The notes beneath the pieces were generated by a model. That model had not been told where the DNA came from, ran no database searches, and saw only the letters and a list, made by a program, of their open reading frames with translations. From Treponema berlinense (GTDB taxonomy: Bacteria > Spirochaetota > Spirochaetia > Treponematales > Treponemataceae), in contig NZ_FUXC01000006.1 in NCBI RefSeq assembly GCF_900167025.1, positions 97,586 to 161,585 on the forward strand: a stretch of DNA of 64,000 bases, given 5' to 3'. Within the stretch, counting starts at the first letter, position 1; each line of letters begins with the position of its first letter. The translations under genes were made by a program, and so were the position numbers. This document shows positions 1-9,121 of the stretch, piece after piece.

Positions 1-1
1 G

Positions 2-3000
2 GAAGTTACATCTCACGAAGATTTTGCAAAAACTGGAAGCACTGTGATTTTACAGGGAAGCGCCGACGATGACGAAAAAATTTCTTCTGTGAGAATTACA
101 AAAGTTGAGTACTCGATTGACGGCGAAATTACGGATTCTACAGATTGGAAGCCGATTGATGATTTGTCTGGAACTGGAATTGTCGTAAAAGGCAATATTT
201 TGGAAAATCCAGCTCAAATTATTGCAGAAGGCACAAGAAACTGGAAAGCAGGAATCGACGTTTCAAAAATCAAAATTGAAGAAGCCGAAAAAAAAGAAGC
301 AATTAAAGCTCTTCGGTTTACAGTCGAATCTTATGACGAAAACGGCACTTCAAGTTCACTGGCTTATCCAGATGCAGATTCTGCAAAAATTTGTCAAATT
401 AGAATTTATGTTGATTCTGGAGTTCCGTGTGTTGAAAAAGCGTATATTGTGGGATTTGCTTCACAGCCAACGGACCGTGATTCTGTTCCTGTCTGGGAAA
501 AATCATATTCTGCAGGAATGTGCTTTAGCGGCAAAAAAGCAAAATTCTGGTATTTAAAAACTGTTGTAACCGATGATTCGAGCGTAATTGATGTTGGTTT
601 GAGAATGCAAAGCGGAAACGGTTATATTTCAGCAATGAATGGATTTGAGAGTTCTGAAAGCGAAGTTGCAAGTTCAAACGGAACAATCACTTTTGGTGCA
701 AAAACAGCAGAATATACGGTTTTTATTCCAATCAATGTGACAAAAGAAGGAAATGTTTATGCAACGCTTTCGCTGAACGACGGACAGCATTCTGAAGTTG
801 AAACGAATTATGCGTTCAAGATTGACAACACAGCGCCAACTCTCTACGGCACGGACGGAAGTTCAACGGAAACTATGGAACATGCCGACAGTCTGCGGCT
901 GATGAGCCTCGGAAAGCCTGTGGGCACGGAGAACGTCGTGGAGAATTCCGACGGATACTACACGTTCGGCGACGAGCTTGACGAGAGCGGTTCCGGACTT
1001 GCCTATGTCGCGTTCTACTTCAAGAAGGCGGCGGCCGGCACGTCGTCGGCGCGCGTCTACAGCCCGATGTACGGCCGCGATTCCGGACATGACAACAGGG
1101 TGGAGCTTTCGGGTTCACGTGCGGAGAATTCCGTCTATATAAATGATGACGGACTTCCGGCTCTTGTAAAGACCGTGACAGTCGCCACTGACGGTGACGG
1201 AAAATCAACCGTGACGTTCAGCGGGCTGGGCGGAAACCGGAACATAAGGACACTCGGACTTGTAAAAATCGGCGGGGCGTACCACAAGATAGCATCGATT
1301 ACAGGCGATGTGGCGGTTCTTGCCGACGAGGTGGACTCAAAATATACGTCCGCGGAATTCATATATGCGATGCTTGTTGACCACCAGATTACGGAGGGAT
1401 TTAATTCTGACGGAACTGTCTCGAACGACGACGGCGACGGACTTGTGGAGATGGTCAAGCAGACAGGCTCAAAGTACAGGTGGACGGCAAGCCTGTATTC
1501 GGACAACATTCCTGACGGACCGGCGGAAATTCATGTCGTGGCGTTTGACGAGGCCGGAAACATAAATTCAGGCTATGTAAAGACGAGCGTTCAGAACAAC
1601 AGACCGCGGCTGGCAAGGCTTTATCTTGCCACCGACCTGAACGGAAACGGAAAATTCGACTATTACAACGAGAATTCCGCGGGACCGGTTCTCAGCACCG
1701 ACAGCGAGAAGGCGACCGCTAACGGAACTGAATACGGCGAGCTGAGCTTCTATTCGCTGCTTGCGGCGGACGGAAAGGTTCAGGGAAACGCAGCGCTCTC
1801 TCCGAACAGATGCGGCTTTGTCGCCTCTGACAAGATGCTTGTGCTTACGGAGATTGTCGGCGGAAACGGAGAGCTCAAATATGCCTACACGGTTTCCGGT
1901 GACAATGCGGAATCCTCCGCAGTCGGAGTCACGACGAAAAATGCTGACGGATCGAATCTTCTTGAACTGAAGTCAACGGCGGCCGATCTGGAGATTGCCG
2001 ACAAGAAAGGAACTGCCGGAACAATCGCGGAGCTTCTGAACGAGAAAATTCTTGTTGACGGAACACACACGCTCACCGCGGACGCAGGCGGAATTTCCGG
2101 CGCATACCACGGATTCATAATCGGAAAGGAGACGCTTGGAAACTACGAGAGCTGGAAGGGTGACGCCAAGAACTACCGCTGGTTCGGAGTCACGTATTGG
2201 GATTCTACGGAGGAGACGGTTCAGGGCGAGAGCTCGCTCTACGCGCTCCTGAAAATTCCTGTTGTCGTGAACGTCGAGGACGACATAATCCCGGAGGCTT
2301 CAATCAGGCCGTTCTGGTGGAACAGCAAGGATGACGCAAGCTTTGTATACGACGAGGACGGACAGCCGCTCGGACACATAGATCTGCCGGGCGGGACGGA
2401 GACAAAACCGGGTGTCTCAGGACGTGTCTACATTGACGGAACCGCATACGACGAGACAAGGCTCGGAAAACTCTATCTGACCGAGCCGGACGGAAAGAAA
2501 TATCAGATTGCCGAGTACGAGAAAGGCGGATGGATTACGGAATTCTCTACGTCATGGAAAAACATAAAGTCCGTCAGCGTGGAGACCGTGACCGAACCAA
2601 GCCAGAAGGGGCACAGGGTGAATTTCCGCGTTGAGATTGATATGACGCCTTACGGAGTTAAGACAGGACAGACTGTCGACGTTACCGCCGAGGATGCCGC
2701 AGCGAACAAGTCCGCCGGGTCAACAGTGCAGACAACGAAGGAGACGCATACACCGCACTACGGTATGGACTTTGTTCCGTACATAAAGAGCATTTATCCG
2801 GCAGTTTCTGGAAGTGCAAACCGCTCAAGACTTGGAAAATTCCCTGTACGCGCAGGCGAAGGCATGGTAATTGAGGGAATGAACTTTGCGGAAGGCGAAA
2901 GCTACACGGTCAAGTTCTACAAGTCAAAGACAACCGCGGCCGGAAAAACTGTTGTCGGTGACGCCGTTACCGCCGAAACGGAAACTGGAAAAATTTCAAC

Positions 3001-4570
3001 AGCCGGACAAATCACCGTAAAAGCACCTGAATATTCACGCTGGGTTGAAGTCGTAGTTGGCGGAGTTGCAACAAGAAACAACACGAACGAGAACAGCGGC
3101 TGCAATATAGAAGAAGGCTATGTCGCAGGCGACAAAGAAACTCTCGGTCTTGCCGCCGCAAACACCGCCGGAACAAACTTCTGGACCGACGACAGATACA
3201 TCAGCGTCTGGAATGTAGGAACGACGTTTGCTGACAGTTACAATCCGATAATGGGTACGATGGAAAAATTGGCGAATAGCGATAGCAAATATTTAAATGA
3301 TGAGAAGTATGGTAAAAATGCAAATACTGCTCTTCCTGATAATACCTTGTATGGATATTGGGCTGCAGATGACAATATGGTCTGGGATAATATACTTGGA
3401 AAGCAAAGGGCATATTCACTTTTTGGATCTGCAAATGCCGCAATGGAAAATTCTGCGAGCCAACTTGATACTTGTGTTATTTCAGTTCCTTCTACTAGTA
3501 AGGATAATGGGCAGGTGTTTGTTGCATTCCTTGACAACAAACTTTTGAATTCTGGAACTTACGGCCCTGGTCTTGTTCTTATGCGTGACGGACAAAAAAT
3601 GAAGGCTCAGGATACTTCAAAATATAAGTATTCTGTTGAATATATCGGTGGTGATAAAATGAAGAACCAGTTCCAAAATATAAAGATTGCAGGAACTTAT
3701 GCGTCCTCTTCTAAAGCTGATGGAACTGATAATTTCCATGTCTATATAAGCTATTATGATGCTTATTCCCACTGTCTCAAGTATGGAAAAATTGAATTGA
3801 AGCCGAATCTTGATAAAGATAATTCTACTGACTTGGTGGCACAACACACTTTTGCGGCGGATTCTTCTGTTGCAAATAAGTTTGTTGTCGATGGTAAGGA
3901 TGATAAAGATTCTGGTGGAGATGTTGGAAAATGGTCTGACATAAAAGTTCTACTTGAAAAGGGCGGAACTCCTGTTCCTGTTGTTGCCTATTATGTAACT
4001 AAGAGTTCAACTTCTGGCATTTTGAGACTGGCAAAAGGAACGTCAACTGCACCGCTTCTTAATAATGACACTAATTGGACTTATAAAGATGTAAATAGTC
4101 CTTCTGGAGTGAGAGACTTTGGTCGTTATGTAAGTATGGAAATCGATTCTTCTGGGGGACTTCATATTGTTTGTCAGGATGCAATTGCTGGAGTGCTTTA
4201 TTATGGATATTTTGCAGATGGAATTGCGGAAAATCCTACTGGCGGTTGGAAAAAGATAGACGCAACTTCATCAGTTGGAAGATGGACAGACATAAAACTT
4301 GAAGATTCTTCAAAAAAAGGACTTGATGCAAAACCGGTTGTAACTTATATGGATGCCACAAAACTTGATACAACTCAAGCGGTTAAGGTTGCATTTGTTG
4401 AAGATGAGACATGGGAATCCATGACAGCACCTTCCGAAAAACAGGCTGGCAGTCAGTATAAGATGAGTCTTGTTGTGGATGTTCTTGATAAAAATAATAA
4501 ATCAAATAAACTCGCCGTCGGATTCAACTCCGATATGTTCGCCGTGGACTTCCTGCGTGGAGAGAAATAG
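2..4570 (+). CDS. Large modular secreted/surface protein, 5' end outside window
   Basis: The reading frame is already open at base 2, so the true start lies upstream; the GTG at 44 is only the first in-frame start-like codon. About 1520 residues are visible. The sequence is a string of Ig-like beta-sandwich segments (recurring 'AxDxxGN' and 'DNTAPT' motifs typical of bacterial Ig-like folds). An IPT/TIG-like domain lies near residues 915-1015 counted from 44 ('VIEGMNF'). The C-terminal third has repeated 'W-DIK...PVV-Y' blades resembling a beta-propeller. No membrane anchor or sorting signal is visible at the C-terminus. A role in adhesion or at the surface is inferred. Bases about 840-2760 are clearly richer in GC than both flanks. 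Exact family not recognised. Confidence 0.8.
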   Translation, partial: EVTSHEDFAKTGSTVILQGSADDDEKISSVRITKVEYSIDGEITDSTDWKPIDDLSGTGIVVKGNILENPAQIIAEGTRNWKAGIDVSKIKIEEAEKKEAIKALRFTVESYDENGTSSSLAYPDADSAKICQIRIYVDSGVPCVEKAYIVGFASQPTDRDSVPVWEKSYSAGMCFSGKKAKFWYLKTVVTDDSSVIDVGLRMQSGNGYISAMNGFESSESEVASSNGTITFGAKTAEYTVFIPINVTKEGNVYATLSLNDGQHSEVETNYAFKIDNTAPTLYGTDGSSTETMEHADSLRLMSLGKPVGTENVVENSDGYYTFGDELDESGSGLAYVAFYFKKAAAGTSSARVYSPMYGRDSGHDNRVELSGSRAENSVYINDDGLPALVKTVTVATDGDGKSTVTFSGLGGNRNIRTLGLVKIGGAYHKIASITGDVAVLADEVDSKYTSAEFIYAMLVDHQITEGFNSDGTVSNDDGDGLVEMVKQTGSKYRWTASLYSDNIPDGPAEIHVVAFDEAGNINSGYVKTSVQNNRPRLARLYLATDLNGNGKFDYYNENSAGPVLSTDSEKATANGTEYGELSFYSLLAADGKVQGNAALSPNRCGFVASDKMLVLTEIVGGNGELKYAYTVSGDNAESSAVGVTTKNADGSNLLELKSTAADLEIADKKGTAGTIAELLNEKILVDGTHTLTADAGGISGAYHGFIIGKETLGNYESWKGDAKNYRWFGVTYWDSTEETVQGESSLYALLKIPVVVNVEDDIIPEASIRPFWWNSKDDASFVYDEDGQPLGHIDLPGGTETKPGVSGRVYIDGTAYDETRLGKLYLTEPDGKKYQIAEYEKGGWITEFSTSWKNIKSVSVETVTEPSQKGHRVNFRVEIDMTPYGVKTGQTVDVTAEDAAANKSAGSTVQTTKETHTPHYGMDFVPYIKSIYPAVSGSANRSRLGKFPVRAGEGMVIEGMNFAEGESYTVKFYKSKTTAAGKTVVGDAVTAETETGKISTAGQITVKAPEYSRWVEVVVGGVATRNNTNENSGCNIEEGYVAGDKETLGLAAANTAGTNFWTDDRYISVWNVGTTFADSYNPIMGTMEKLANSDSKYLNDEKYGKNANTALPDNTLYGYWAADDNMVWDNILGKQRAYSLFGSANAAMENSASQLDTCVISVPSTSKDNGQVFVAFLDNKLLNSGTYGPGLVLMRDGQKMKAQDTSKYKYSVEYIGGDKMKNQFQNIKIAGTYASSSKADGTDNFHVYISYYDAYSHCLKYGKIELKPNLDKDNSTDLVAQHTFAADSSVANKFVVDGKDDKDSGGDVGKWSDIKVLLEKGGTPVPVVAYYVTKSSTSGILRLAKGTSTAPLLNNDTNWTYKDVNSPSGVRDFGRYVSMEIDSSGGLHIVCQDAIAGVLYYGYFADGIAENPTGGWKKIDATSSVGRWTDIKLEDSSKKGLDAKPVVTYMDATKLDTTQAVKVAFVEDETWESMTAPSEKQAGSQYKMSLVVDVLDKNNKSNKLAVGFNSDMFAVDFLRGEK

Positions 4571-4597
4571 CGGCTGATTTTGGGAGTGGCATTTTTT

Positions 4598-4740
4598 GCG
4601 TTAGCGATTGGAAGTGCGGCGCAGCCGTTCAAAAGCGGCGGGTGAGCCTGCGAAATCCCGCTTTTGAATGAAGTGGCACGTATGCCACGGAACACTGGAA
4701 AGCGCGGCTCCGGACGGAACTTCCGGCCGGGGCAACGCCC
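4598..4740 (+). repeat. Dispersed variable-stem element, copy 1
   Basis: This GC-rich element lies in the 363-bp gap between the surface protein and the amino-acid binding protein. It begins GCGTTAGCG and ends AACGCCC, so its ends can pair. The inner arms TTCAAAAGCGG (4628-4638) and CCGCTTTTGAA (4658-4668) pair perfectly and are followed by TGAAG. Further short palindromes follow. The rest of the gap (4741-4933) is AT-rich and must hold the promoter of the next gene, but I cannot place one confidently. Confidence 0.75.
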
Positions 4741-4933
4741 ATTTTTTTATGTGCAAAGAGGTTTGTAACTTTATTTTCCATTTTTTTTTATTTACACGCA
4801 TTTTAAAATATTCTTGTAAAATTTAAGTTAAGAAAGTGTTAAATCGAAGAAAATTTATTTTGGCTGGTTGTTTTTATATGTTTTATCAAAATGTGCAATA
4901 TGCTATAATGGCGGAAATTATGGAGGACTTTTT

Positions 4934-5707
4934 ATGAAAAAAGTTTTATTTGCGGTTTTCGCGGCTTCGGCTGTTTTTGCTTTGGCTGGCTGTAAAGAAA
5001 AGAAAAATGTTGTAATCAATTCTAAGGCTGACTTGGAAAATCTTTCGATTGGATGTCAGGCTGGTACAACTGGCGAAATTTATATTCAGGAAGATTTGCC
5101 AAACGCAAAATGCAATTCTTTTAAAAATGTAATTGACGCTTCGCTTTCACTCAAAAATGGTGCAATCGATGCTATTATTATCGACGAATTGCCTGCTAAA
5201 GAAGTTTGCAAAAACAATTCTGACCTTACTATTCTTGATTTTGACCTTGCTACTGATGTTTACGCAATTGCCGTTCAGAAAGGAAACACAGAACTTCTTA
5301 ATTCTATCAACAAGACAATCTCTGATATGAAAACTGACGGAAGATACGAAGCTCTCGTTGCTGATTTTATGCCTACTGACGGAAAAATTAAAATTCCTGC
5401 TATCGAAGCAAAATCTGGCAATGGTAAAATTGTAATGGGCACAAACGCAGCTTTCCCTCCATTTGAATATGTTGAAGGTTCTAAGGTTGTTGGTTTTGAC
5501 GCTTCTATGGCTCAGTACATTGCAAATGATTGCGGCAAAACTCTCGAAATCAGCGATATGGCTTTTGACGGTTTGATTGCCGCTCTTCAGTCTGGTTCAA
5601 TTGACTTTGTTGCCGCTGGAATGACTGCAACAGAAGAAAGAAGACAGAATGTTGATTTTTCTGAACCATATTACGAATCTAAACAGGTTGTAATCGTAAG
5701 AAAATAA
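4934..5707 (+). CDS. Amino-acid ABC transporter substrate-binding lipoprotein, circularly permuted
   Basis: 257 residues. The start at 4934 has TGGAGGA upstream and opens a lipoprotein signal with lipobox LAGC (Cys20); the longer frame from 4868 adds no sensible leader. The family is SBP_bac_3 (periplasmic polar amino-acid binders), but the order is reversed. Residues about 30-160 are the usual second half ('QAGTTGE', 'IDAIIIDELPA', 'ISDMKTDGRYEAL'). Residues 164-257 are the usual first half ('GTNAAFPPFEY', 'DFVAAGMTATEERR', 'VDFSEPYYES'). Both halves look complete, so the fold should be intact with new termini. It is followed by a permease and an ATPase, so it is the substrate receptor of that transporter. 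Ligand unknown. Confidence 0.92.
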   Translation: MKKVLFAVFAASAVFALAGCKEKKNVVINSKADLENLSIGCQAGTTGEIYIQEDLPNAKCNSFKNVIDASLSLKNGAIDAIIIDELPAKEVCKNNSDLTILDFDLATDVYAIAVQKGNTELLNSINKTISDMKTDGRYEALVADFMPTDGKIKIPAIEAKSGNGKIVMGTNAAFPPFEYVEGSKVVGFDASMAQYIANDCGKTLEISDMAFDGLIAALQSGSIDFVAAGMTATEERRQNVDFSEPYYESKQVVIVRK

Positions 5708-5749
5708 AAATTTTCAAAAACTGAATTTTTACTTTTGATTGAATTTTAT

Positions 5750-5791
5750 GTATGGTCGTTGCGATTCTTGTCGAAATGACCATACTGTTTT
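5750..5791 (+). terminator. Hairpin with T-run after the binding-protein gene
   Basis: GTATGGTC (5750-5757) pairs with GACCATAC (5778-5785), extended inward by a G-T wobble pair, and is followed by a T-run. It probably attenuates transcription so that the binding protein is made in excess over the permease and ATPase. Confidence 0.65.
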
Positions 5792-5852
5792 TTATGGTGG
5801 TCTGGACAGTTAAACGTTCAGCCACCTGTTTTATCATTACAGTTTGCTCAAG

Positions 5853-5902
5853 CGTTGCTTTTTCAAGCTGTGATTCCCGCCATCCGTGGCTCGTTGCTAA
5901 CA
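5853..5902 (-). repeat. Possible short dispersed element, copy 2
   Basis: Read on the minus strand it starts GTGTTAGCAACG and continues CCACGGATGGCGGG, resembling the left end of the other dispersed elements. The opposite end and the variable stem are not clear, so this may be a decayed or partial copy. Confidence 0.35.
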
Positions 5903-5924
5903 CGAAGTTTTATAGGAGAAAAAA

Positions 5925-6596
5925 ATGCTTCAAAAAATTTTAGAAATTATGTTCTCTCACGGCAGGTGGATGATGATTTTGCAGGGCTTGGGAACAACTC
6001 TTTTAATCGCCTTGTGTGCGGTTTTGATGGGAACAATCCTTGGCTGCATTTTTGCAATTTTTAAGCTTTCTAATTCAAAAATTTTAAATGCGATTTCTAA
6101 CGTTTATACGACTTTGATTCGCGGAATTCCAATGGCAACTCAGTTGATGATTTGTTATTTTGTTATTTTTTCGCCATTGGGAGTAAGAAATACTGTTCTG
6201 GTTGCAATAATTTCGTTTGGCGTAAATTCCGGGGCTTATTGTACAGAAATTTTCAGAGCCGGAATTAACGGTGTAGACAAGGGGCAAATGGAAGCCGGAC
6301 GTTCGCTTGGTTTGAACTGGGCACAGACTATGTTTGCAATCATTATTCCTCAGGCTTTTAAAACGATTTTGCCGACTTTTGCATCGGAATTCATTACTCT
6401 TATAAAAGAAACTTCGGTTGCAAGTTTTATTGCCGTAGTTGACCTTCAGAAAGCGTGCGACAATATTCGCAATGCAACTTACAATGCCTGGGTTCCACTT
6501 CTTTCGTGCGCCCTGGTTTATCTTATTCTTACAGTTGGTCTTACAAAGATTTTTTCTGCAATCGAAACAAAAGTTGCCAAATCTGAAAAAAAATAA
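5925..6596 (+). CDS. Amino-acid ABC transporter permease
   Basis: 223 residues, start 5925 with TAGGAGA upstream. HisM/GlnP-type permease: several hydrophobic helices and the cytoplasmic EAA-type loop ('EAGRSLGLNWAQTMFAIIIPQAFK') that docks on the ATPase. The 'LIRGIPM' segment is typical of polar amino-acid permeases. Length is normal for the family. It lies between the permuted binding protein and the ATPase gene. It presumably acts as a homodimer, as no second permease gene is present. Confidence 0.95.
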   Translation: MLQKILEIMFSHGRWMMILQGLGTTLLIALCAVLMGTILGCIFAIFKLSNSKILNAISNVYTTLIRGIPMATQLMICYFVIFSPLGVRNTVLVAIISFGVNSGAYCTEIFRAGINGVDKGQMEAGRSLGLNWAQTMFAIIIPQAFKTILPTFASEFITLIKETSVASFIAVVDLQKACDNIRNATYNAWVPLLSCALVYLILTVGLTKIFSAIETKVAKSEKK

Positions 6597-6627
6597 AATT
6601 CCTTGAATTTTTTACTGGAGAAAATTG

Positions 6628-7350
6628 ATGATTGAAATAAAAAACCTTACTAAAAAATTTGGACAATTGACTGTTCTTGACGGAATTTCGGAAACTATAA
6701 ATAAAGGCGAAAAAATTGTAATTATCGGACCGAGCGGCGGTGGTAAGTCGACTTTTTTGCGTTGCTTGAATTTACTGGAAACTCCGACCAGCGGAAGCAT
6801 TGTTTTTGAAGGAACTGATATTACCGACAAAAAAACTGACATCAACAAAATCCGTCAGAAAATGGGAATGGTTTTTCAGCATTTTAACCTTTTTCCGCAC
6901 AAAACTGTCTTGCAAAATTTGACTCTCGCTCCAGTTATGCTCAAAATTATGAAAATTGAAGAAGCGGAAGAAAAAGCATATTCGCTCTTAAAGAGAATTG
7001 GACTTGCCGAAAAAGCCCGTGCTTATCCAGCAAGCCTTTCTGGAGGTCAGCAGCAGCGAATTGCAATTATCCGTTCGATTATGATGAATCCGGAAGTTAT
7101 TCTTTTTGATGAACCGACAAGCGCCCTCGACCCGGAAATGGTCGGCGAAGTTTTGGCACTTATGCGTAATCTTGCGGATGACGGAATGACGATGGTTTGC
7201 GTTACTCACGAAATGGGTTTTGCACGCGAAGTTGCCCAGAGAATTTTCTTTATGGACGGTGGAAAAATTGCTGAACAGGGAAATCCATCTCAGATTTTTG
7301 ACAGTCCTAAGTCTGACCGCTTAAAGCAGTTTTTAAAAGCGGTTCTGTAA
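6628..7350 (+). CDS. Amino-acid ABC transporter ATP-binding protein (GlnQ type)
   Basis: About 240 residues. ATG at 6628 is preferred over the TTG three bases upstream because CTGGAG is correctly spaced. Walker A is GPSGGGKST, the Q-loop follows '[10 protein letters not shown]', the signature is LSGGQQQR, and Walker B is '[12 protein letters not shown]'; the H-loop is 'VCVTHEM'. This matches the HisP/GlnQ subfamily along its whole length. It energises uptake by the two preceding gene products. Confidence 0.96.
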   Translation: MIEIKNLTKKFGQLTVLDGISETINKGEKIVIIGPSGGGKSTFLRCLNLLETPTSGSIVFEGTDITDKKTDINKIRQKMGMVFQHFNLFPHKTVLQNLTLAPVMLKIMKIEEAEEKAYSLLKRIGLAEKARAYPASLSGGQQQRIAIIRSIMMNPEVILFDEPTSALDPEMVGEVLALMRNLADDGMTMVCVTHEMGFAREVAQRIFFMDGGKIAEQGNPSQIFDSPKSDRLKQFLKAVL

Positions 7351-7379
7351 AATTTAAAATCTTAAAATCGGAAAAGCCA

Positions 7380-8222
7380 ATGAAAAAAACATTCACCTTA
7401 AAAATCCTGATTTTCTGTTTGTGCTCACATTTCTTTGCGGACGTTGCAAATTCTGTAAAGAGCGTTTGCGCTTTGGGAAGTCCATTTTGTCTTTCTAAAA
7501 AAACAGACGGAGCATTGCTTGGCGCCGGAATTTTTTTGTCTGGAGCGGATTTGTTTTTGGACAACGTTTTAAAAATCAATCAGCAGACGTTTGACGAAAA
7601 CCGCAGTTTTGAAAAAAAATCTGTAAACGGTTTTGACAGACTTTTTATGAACGATTACAATTTTCTGCTCGACAAAGTTGGCGGAAACATTTTTTTGTGC
7701 TCTGCAATGGCATCTCCGATTTTTATTTTGGGAAAATCTCAAAAAAGCGAATGGAAAACCGTCGGCTTAATGTATGCTGAAACTCTTTTAATTGCGAATG
7801 GAATTAAGGAACTTGCAAAACTCTCAATAAACCGTTACCGGCCAATGTGCTATTTTGAAAGCGGCGATTCTTACGATTCGTACAAAGATGACGGCGATTT
7901 TGCAAATTCTTTTCCGTCAGGACACTCAACAATGGCTTTTGCCGGAGCCGCTTTTTCGAGCTATGTTTTTTGGAAATATTTTCCTGAAAGCCCGTTGCGT
8001 TATGTTGTTTGCGCCGGAAGTTTTTCTTTTGCAGCCGCAACAGCCGTAAGCCGCGTTTTGTCCGGAAATCACTTTGTAAGCGATGTTGCTGTCGGAGCTT
8101 TGATTGGCTCTTGCACAGGATTTTTAGTTCCTTTTTTGCATCAGTCTAAAAAAGCAGAAACAAACGAAAATATTCAGGTTGGAATTTTGCCGAACGGTTT
8201 TTTGATGAGGCTCAATTTTTAA
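7380..8222 (+). CDS. Membrane-associated PAP2-family phosphatase
   Basis: 280 residues with an N-terminal hydrophobic signal. The three PAP2 phosphatase motifs are present: 'KLSINRYRPM' (K-x6-RP), 'SFPSGHST' (PSGH) and 'SRVLSGNHFVSDV' (SR-x5-H-x3-D). Such enzymes dephosphorylate lipids such as phosphatidic acid or undecaprenyl pyrophosphate, or other phosphoesters, outside the membrane. The gene starts 29 bp after the amino-acid ATPase and its stop overlaps the EcfT start (TAATG), so it is translated with the ECF transporter. It may prepare a phosphorylated vitamin substrate for uptake (inference). Confidence 0.9.
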   Translation: MKKTFTLKILIFCLCSHFFADVANSVKSVCALGSPFCLSKKTDGALLGAGIFLSGADLFLDNVLKINQQTFDENRSFEKKSVNGFDRLFMNDYNFLLDKVGGNIFLCSAMASPIFILGKSQKSEWKTVGLMYAETLLIANGIKELAKLSINRYRPMCYFESGDSYDSYKDDGDFANSFPSGHSTMAFAGAAFSSYVFWKYFPESPLRYVVCAGSFSFAAATAVSRVLSGNHFVSDVAVGALIGSCTGFLVPFLHQSKKAETNENIQVGILPNGFLMRLNF

Positions 8223-9118
8223 TGGAAGATTTATTCAATTCAAAAAAAACAAAAAATTCGATTAAAAAAAAAGATTTAGTTTTTAAAAAATGCACGCATC
8301 CGCTTGTCGATTTTTTGTGGTTTTTGGGGATAATCTGTTTTTGTGTTGCAATCCGCCATCCTTTTTATTTGGGACTTTCGCTTTTTGCAGGCATTTTATT
8401 CAATATCTTTCAAAAAAACTGGCACGGCTTAAAACTGATAATTTTTTGTGTTCCAATTTTTATTTTTCTTTCTGCGCTAAATCCGCTCGTAAGCCATTGG
8501 GGAGAAACTGTCCTTTTTTTGATTTTTGGCAAACCTTTTACAAAAGAAGCTTTTTTTTACGGCCTCAATATGGGGCTTGTTTTTTTAGTAATGTTTGAAT
8601 GGTTTTTGTGCTTCGGCTGCGTAATGACCGTGGACAAATTCACTTACCTTTTTGCGCCGGTTTTTCCTTCTGTAAGTTTGATGATGGTGATGATTTTGCG
8701 GCTCGTTCCTTTTTGCATAAGACGGGGACGCGAAATTTCTGACGGTCGTTGTGCAATCGGATTAAAAAAATCGACTTTTAAACAAAAATTTTCGGTTTTG
8801 AACGCGGTTATGAGTTCAATTTTGGAAGACGGCGTAATGACGGCTTTGAGCATGGAAAAACGCGGTTATGGAACAGCAAGGCGCACTAGTTTTTTGAATT
8901 ATCGCTGGAGAATTTCAGATTTTTTTGAACTGTTTTTTTTGAGTTTTTGCGCTTTTTTTGTTGTTTGCGGAATAAAAAACGGAAACTGCGCAGTCAATTT
9001 TTATCCTGTAATAAATTTTTCAAAAATTTTTGCAACCCTCCAGTCGGCGGAAACTTTTTTTGCCTTTGCAGGATTTTTGTTTTTGCCAATGATTATTAAA
9101 ATTTTTTCTGAGGATTAA
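8222..9118 (+). CDS. ecfT: Energy-coupling factor transporter transmembrane protein EcfT
   Basis: 298 residues with hydrophobic helices. The coupling helices are recognisable: 'RLVPFCIRRGREISDGRCAIG' and, after 'SSILEDGVMTALSMEKRGYG', the A-R-G type motif that contacts the ATPases. This is the CbiQ/EcfT fold. The start overlaps the PAP2 stop; the following ATPase gene begins 4 bp after its stop. It forms the scaffold joining the S component (10750) and the fused ATPase (9122). Confidence 0.88.
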   Translation: MEDLFNSKKTKNSIKKKDLVFKKCTHPLVDFLWFLGIICFCVAIRHPFYLGLSLFAGILFNIFQKNWHGLKLIIFCVPIFIFLSALNPLVSHWGETVLFLIFGKPFTKEAFFYGLNMGLVFLVMFEWFLCFGCVMTVDKFTYLFAPVFPSVSLMMVMILRLVPFCIRRGREISDGRCAIGLKKSTFKQKFSVLNAVMSSILEDGVMTALSMEKRGYGTARRTSFLNYRWRISDFFELFFLSFCAFFVVCGIKNGNCAVNFYPVINFSKIFATLQSAETFFAFAGFLFLPMIIKIFSED

Positions 9119-9121
9119 AAA

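Noticed and set aside
3201..3847. Minus-strand frames inside the large surface protein gene
   Set aside because: Shadows of a long, continuous coding frame with domain content.
5752..6064. Open frames between the amino-acid binding protein and its permease
   Set aside because: They overlap a terminator hairpin, a possible repeat and the permease in another frame, and match nothing recognisable.
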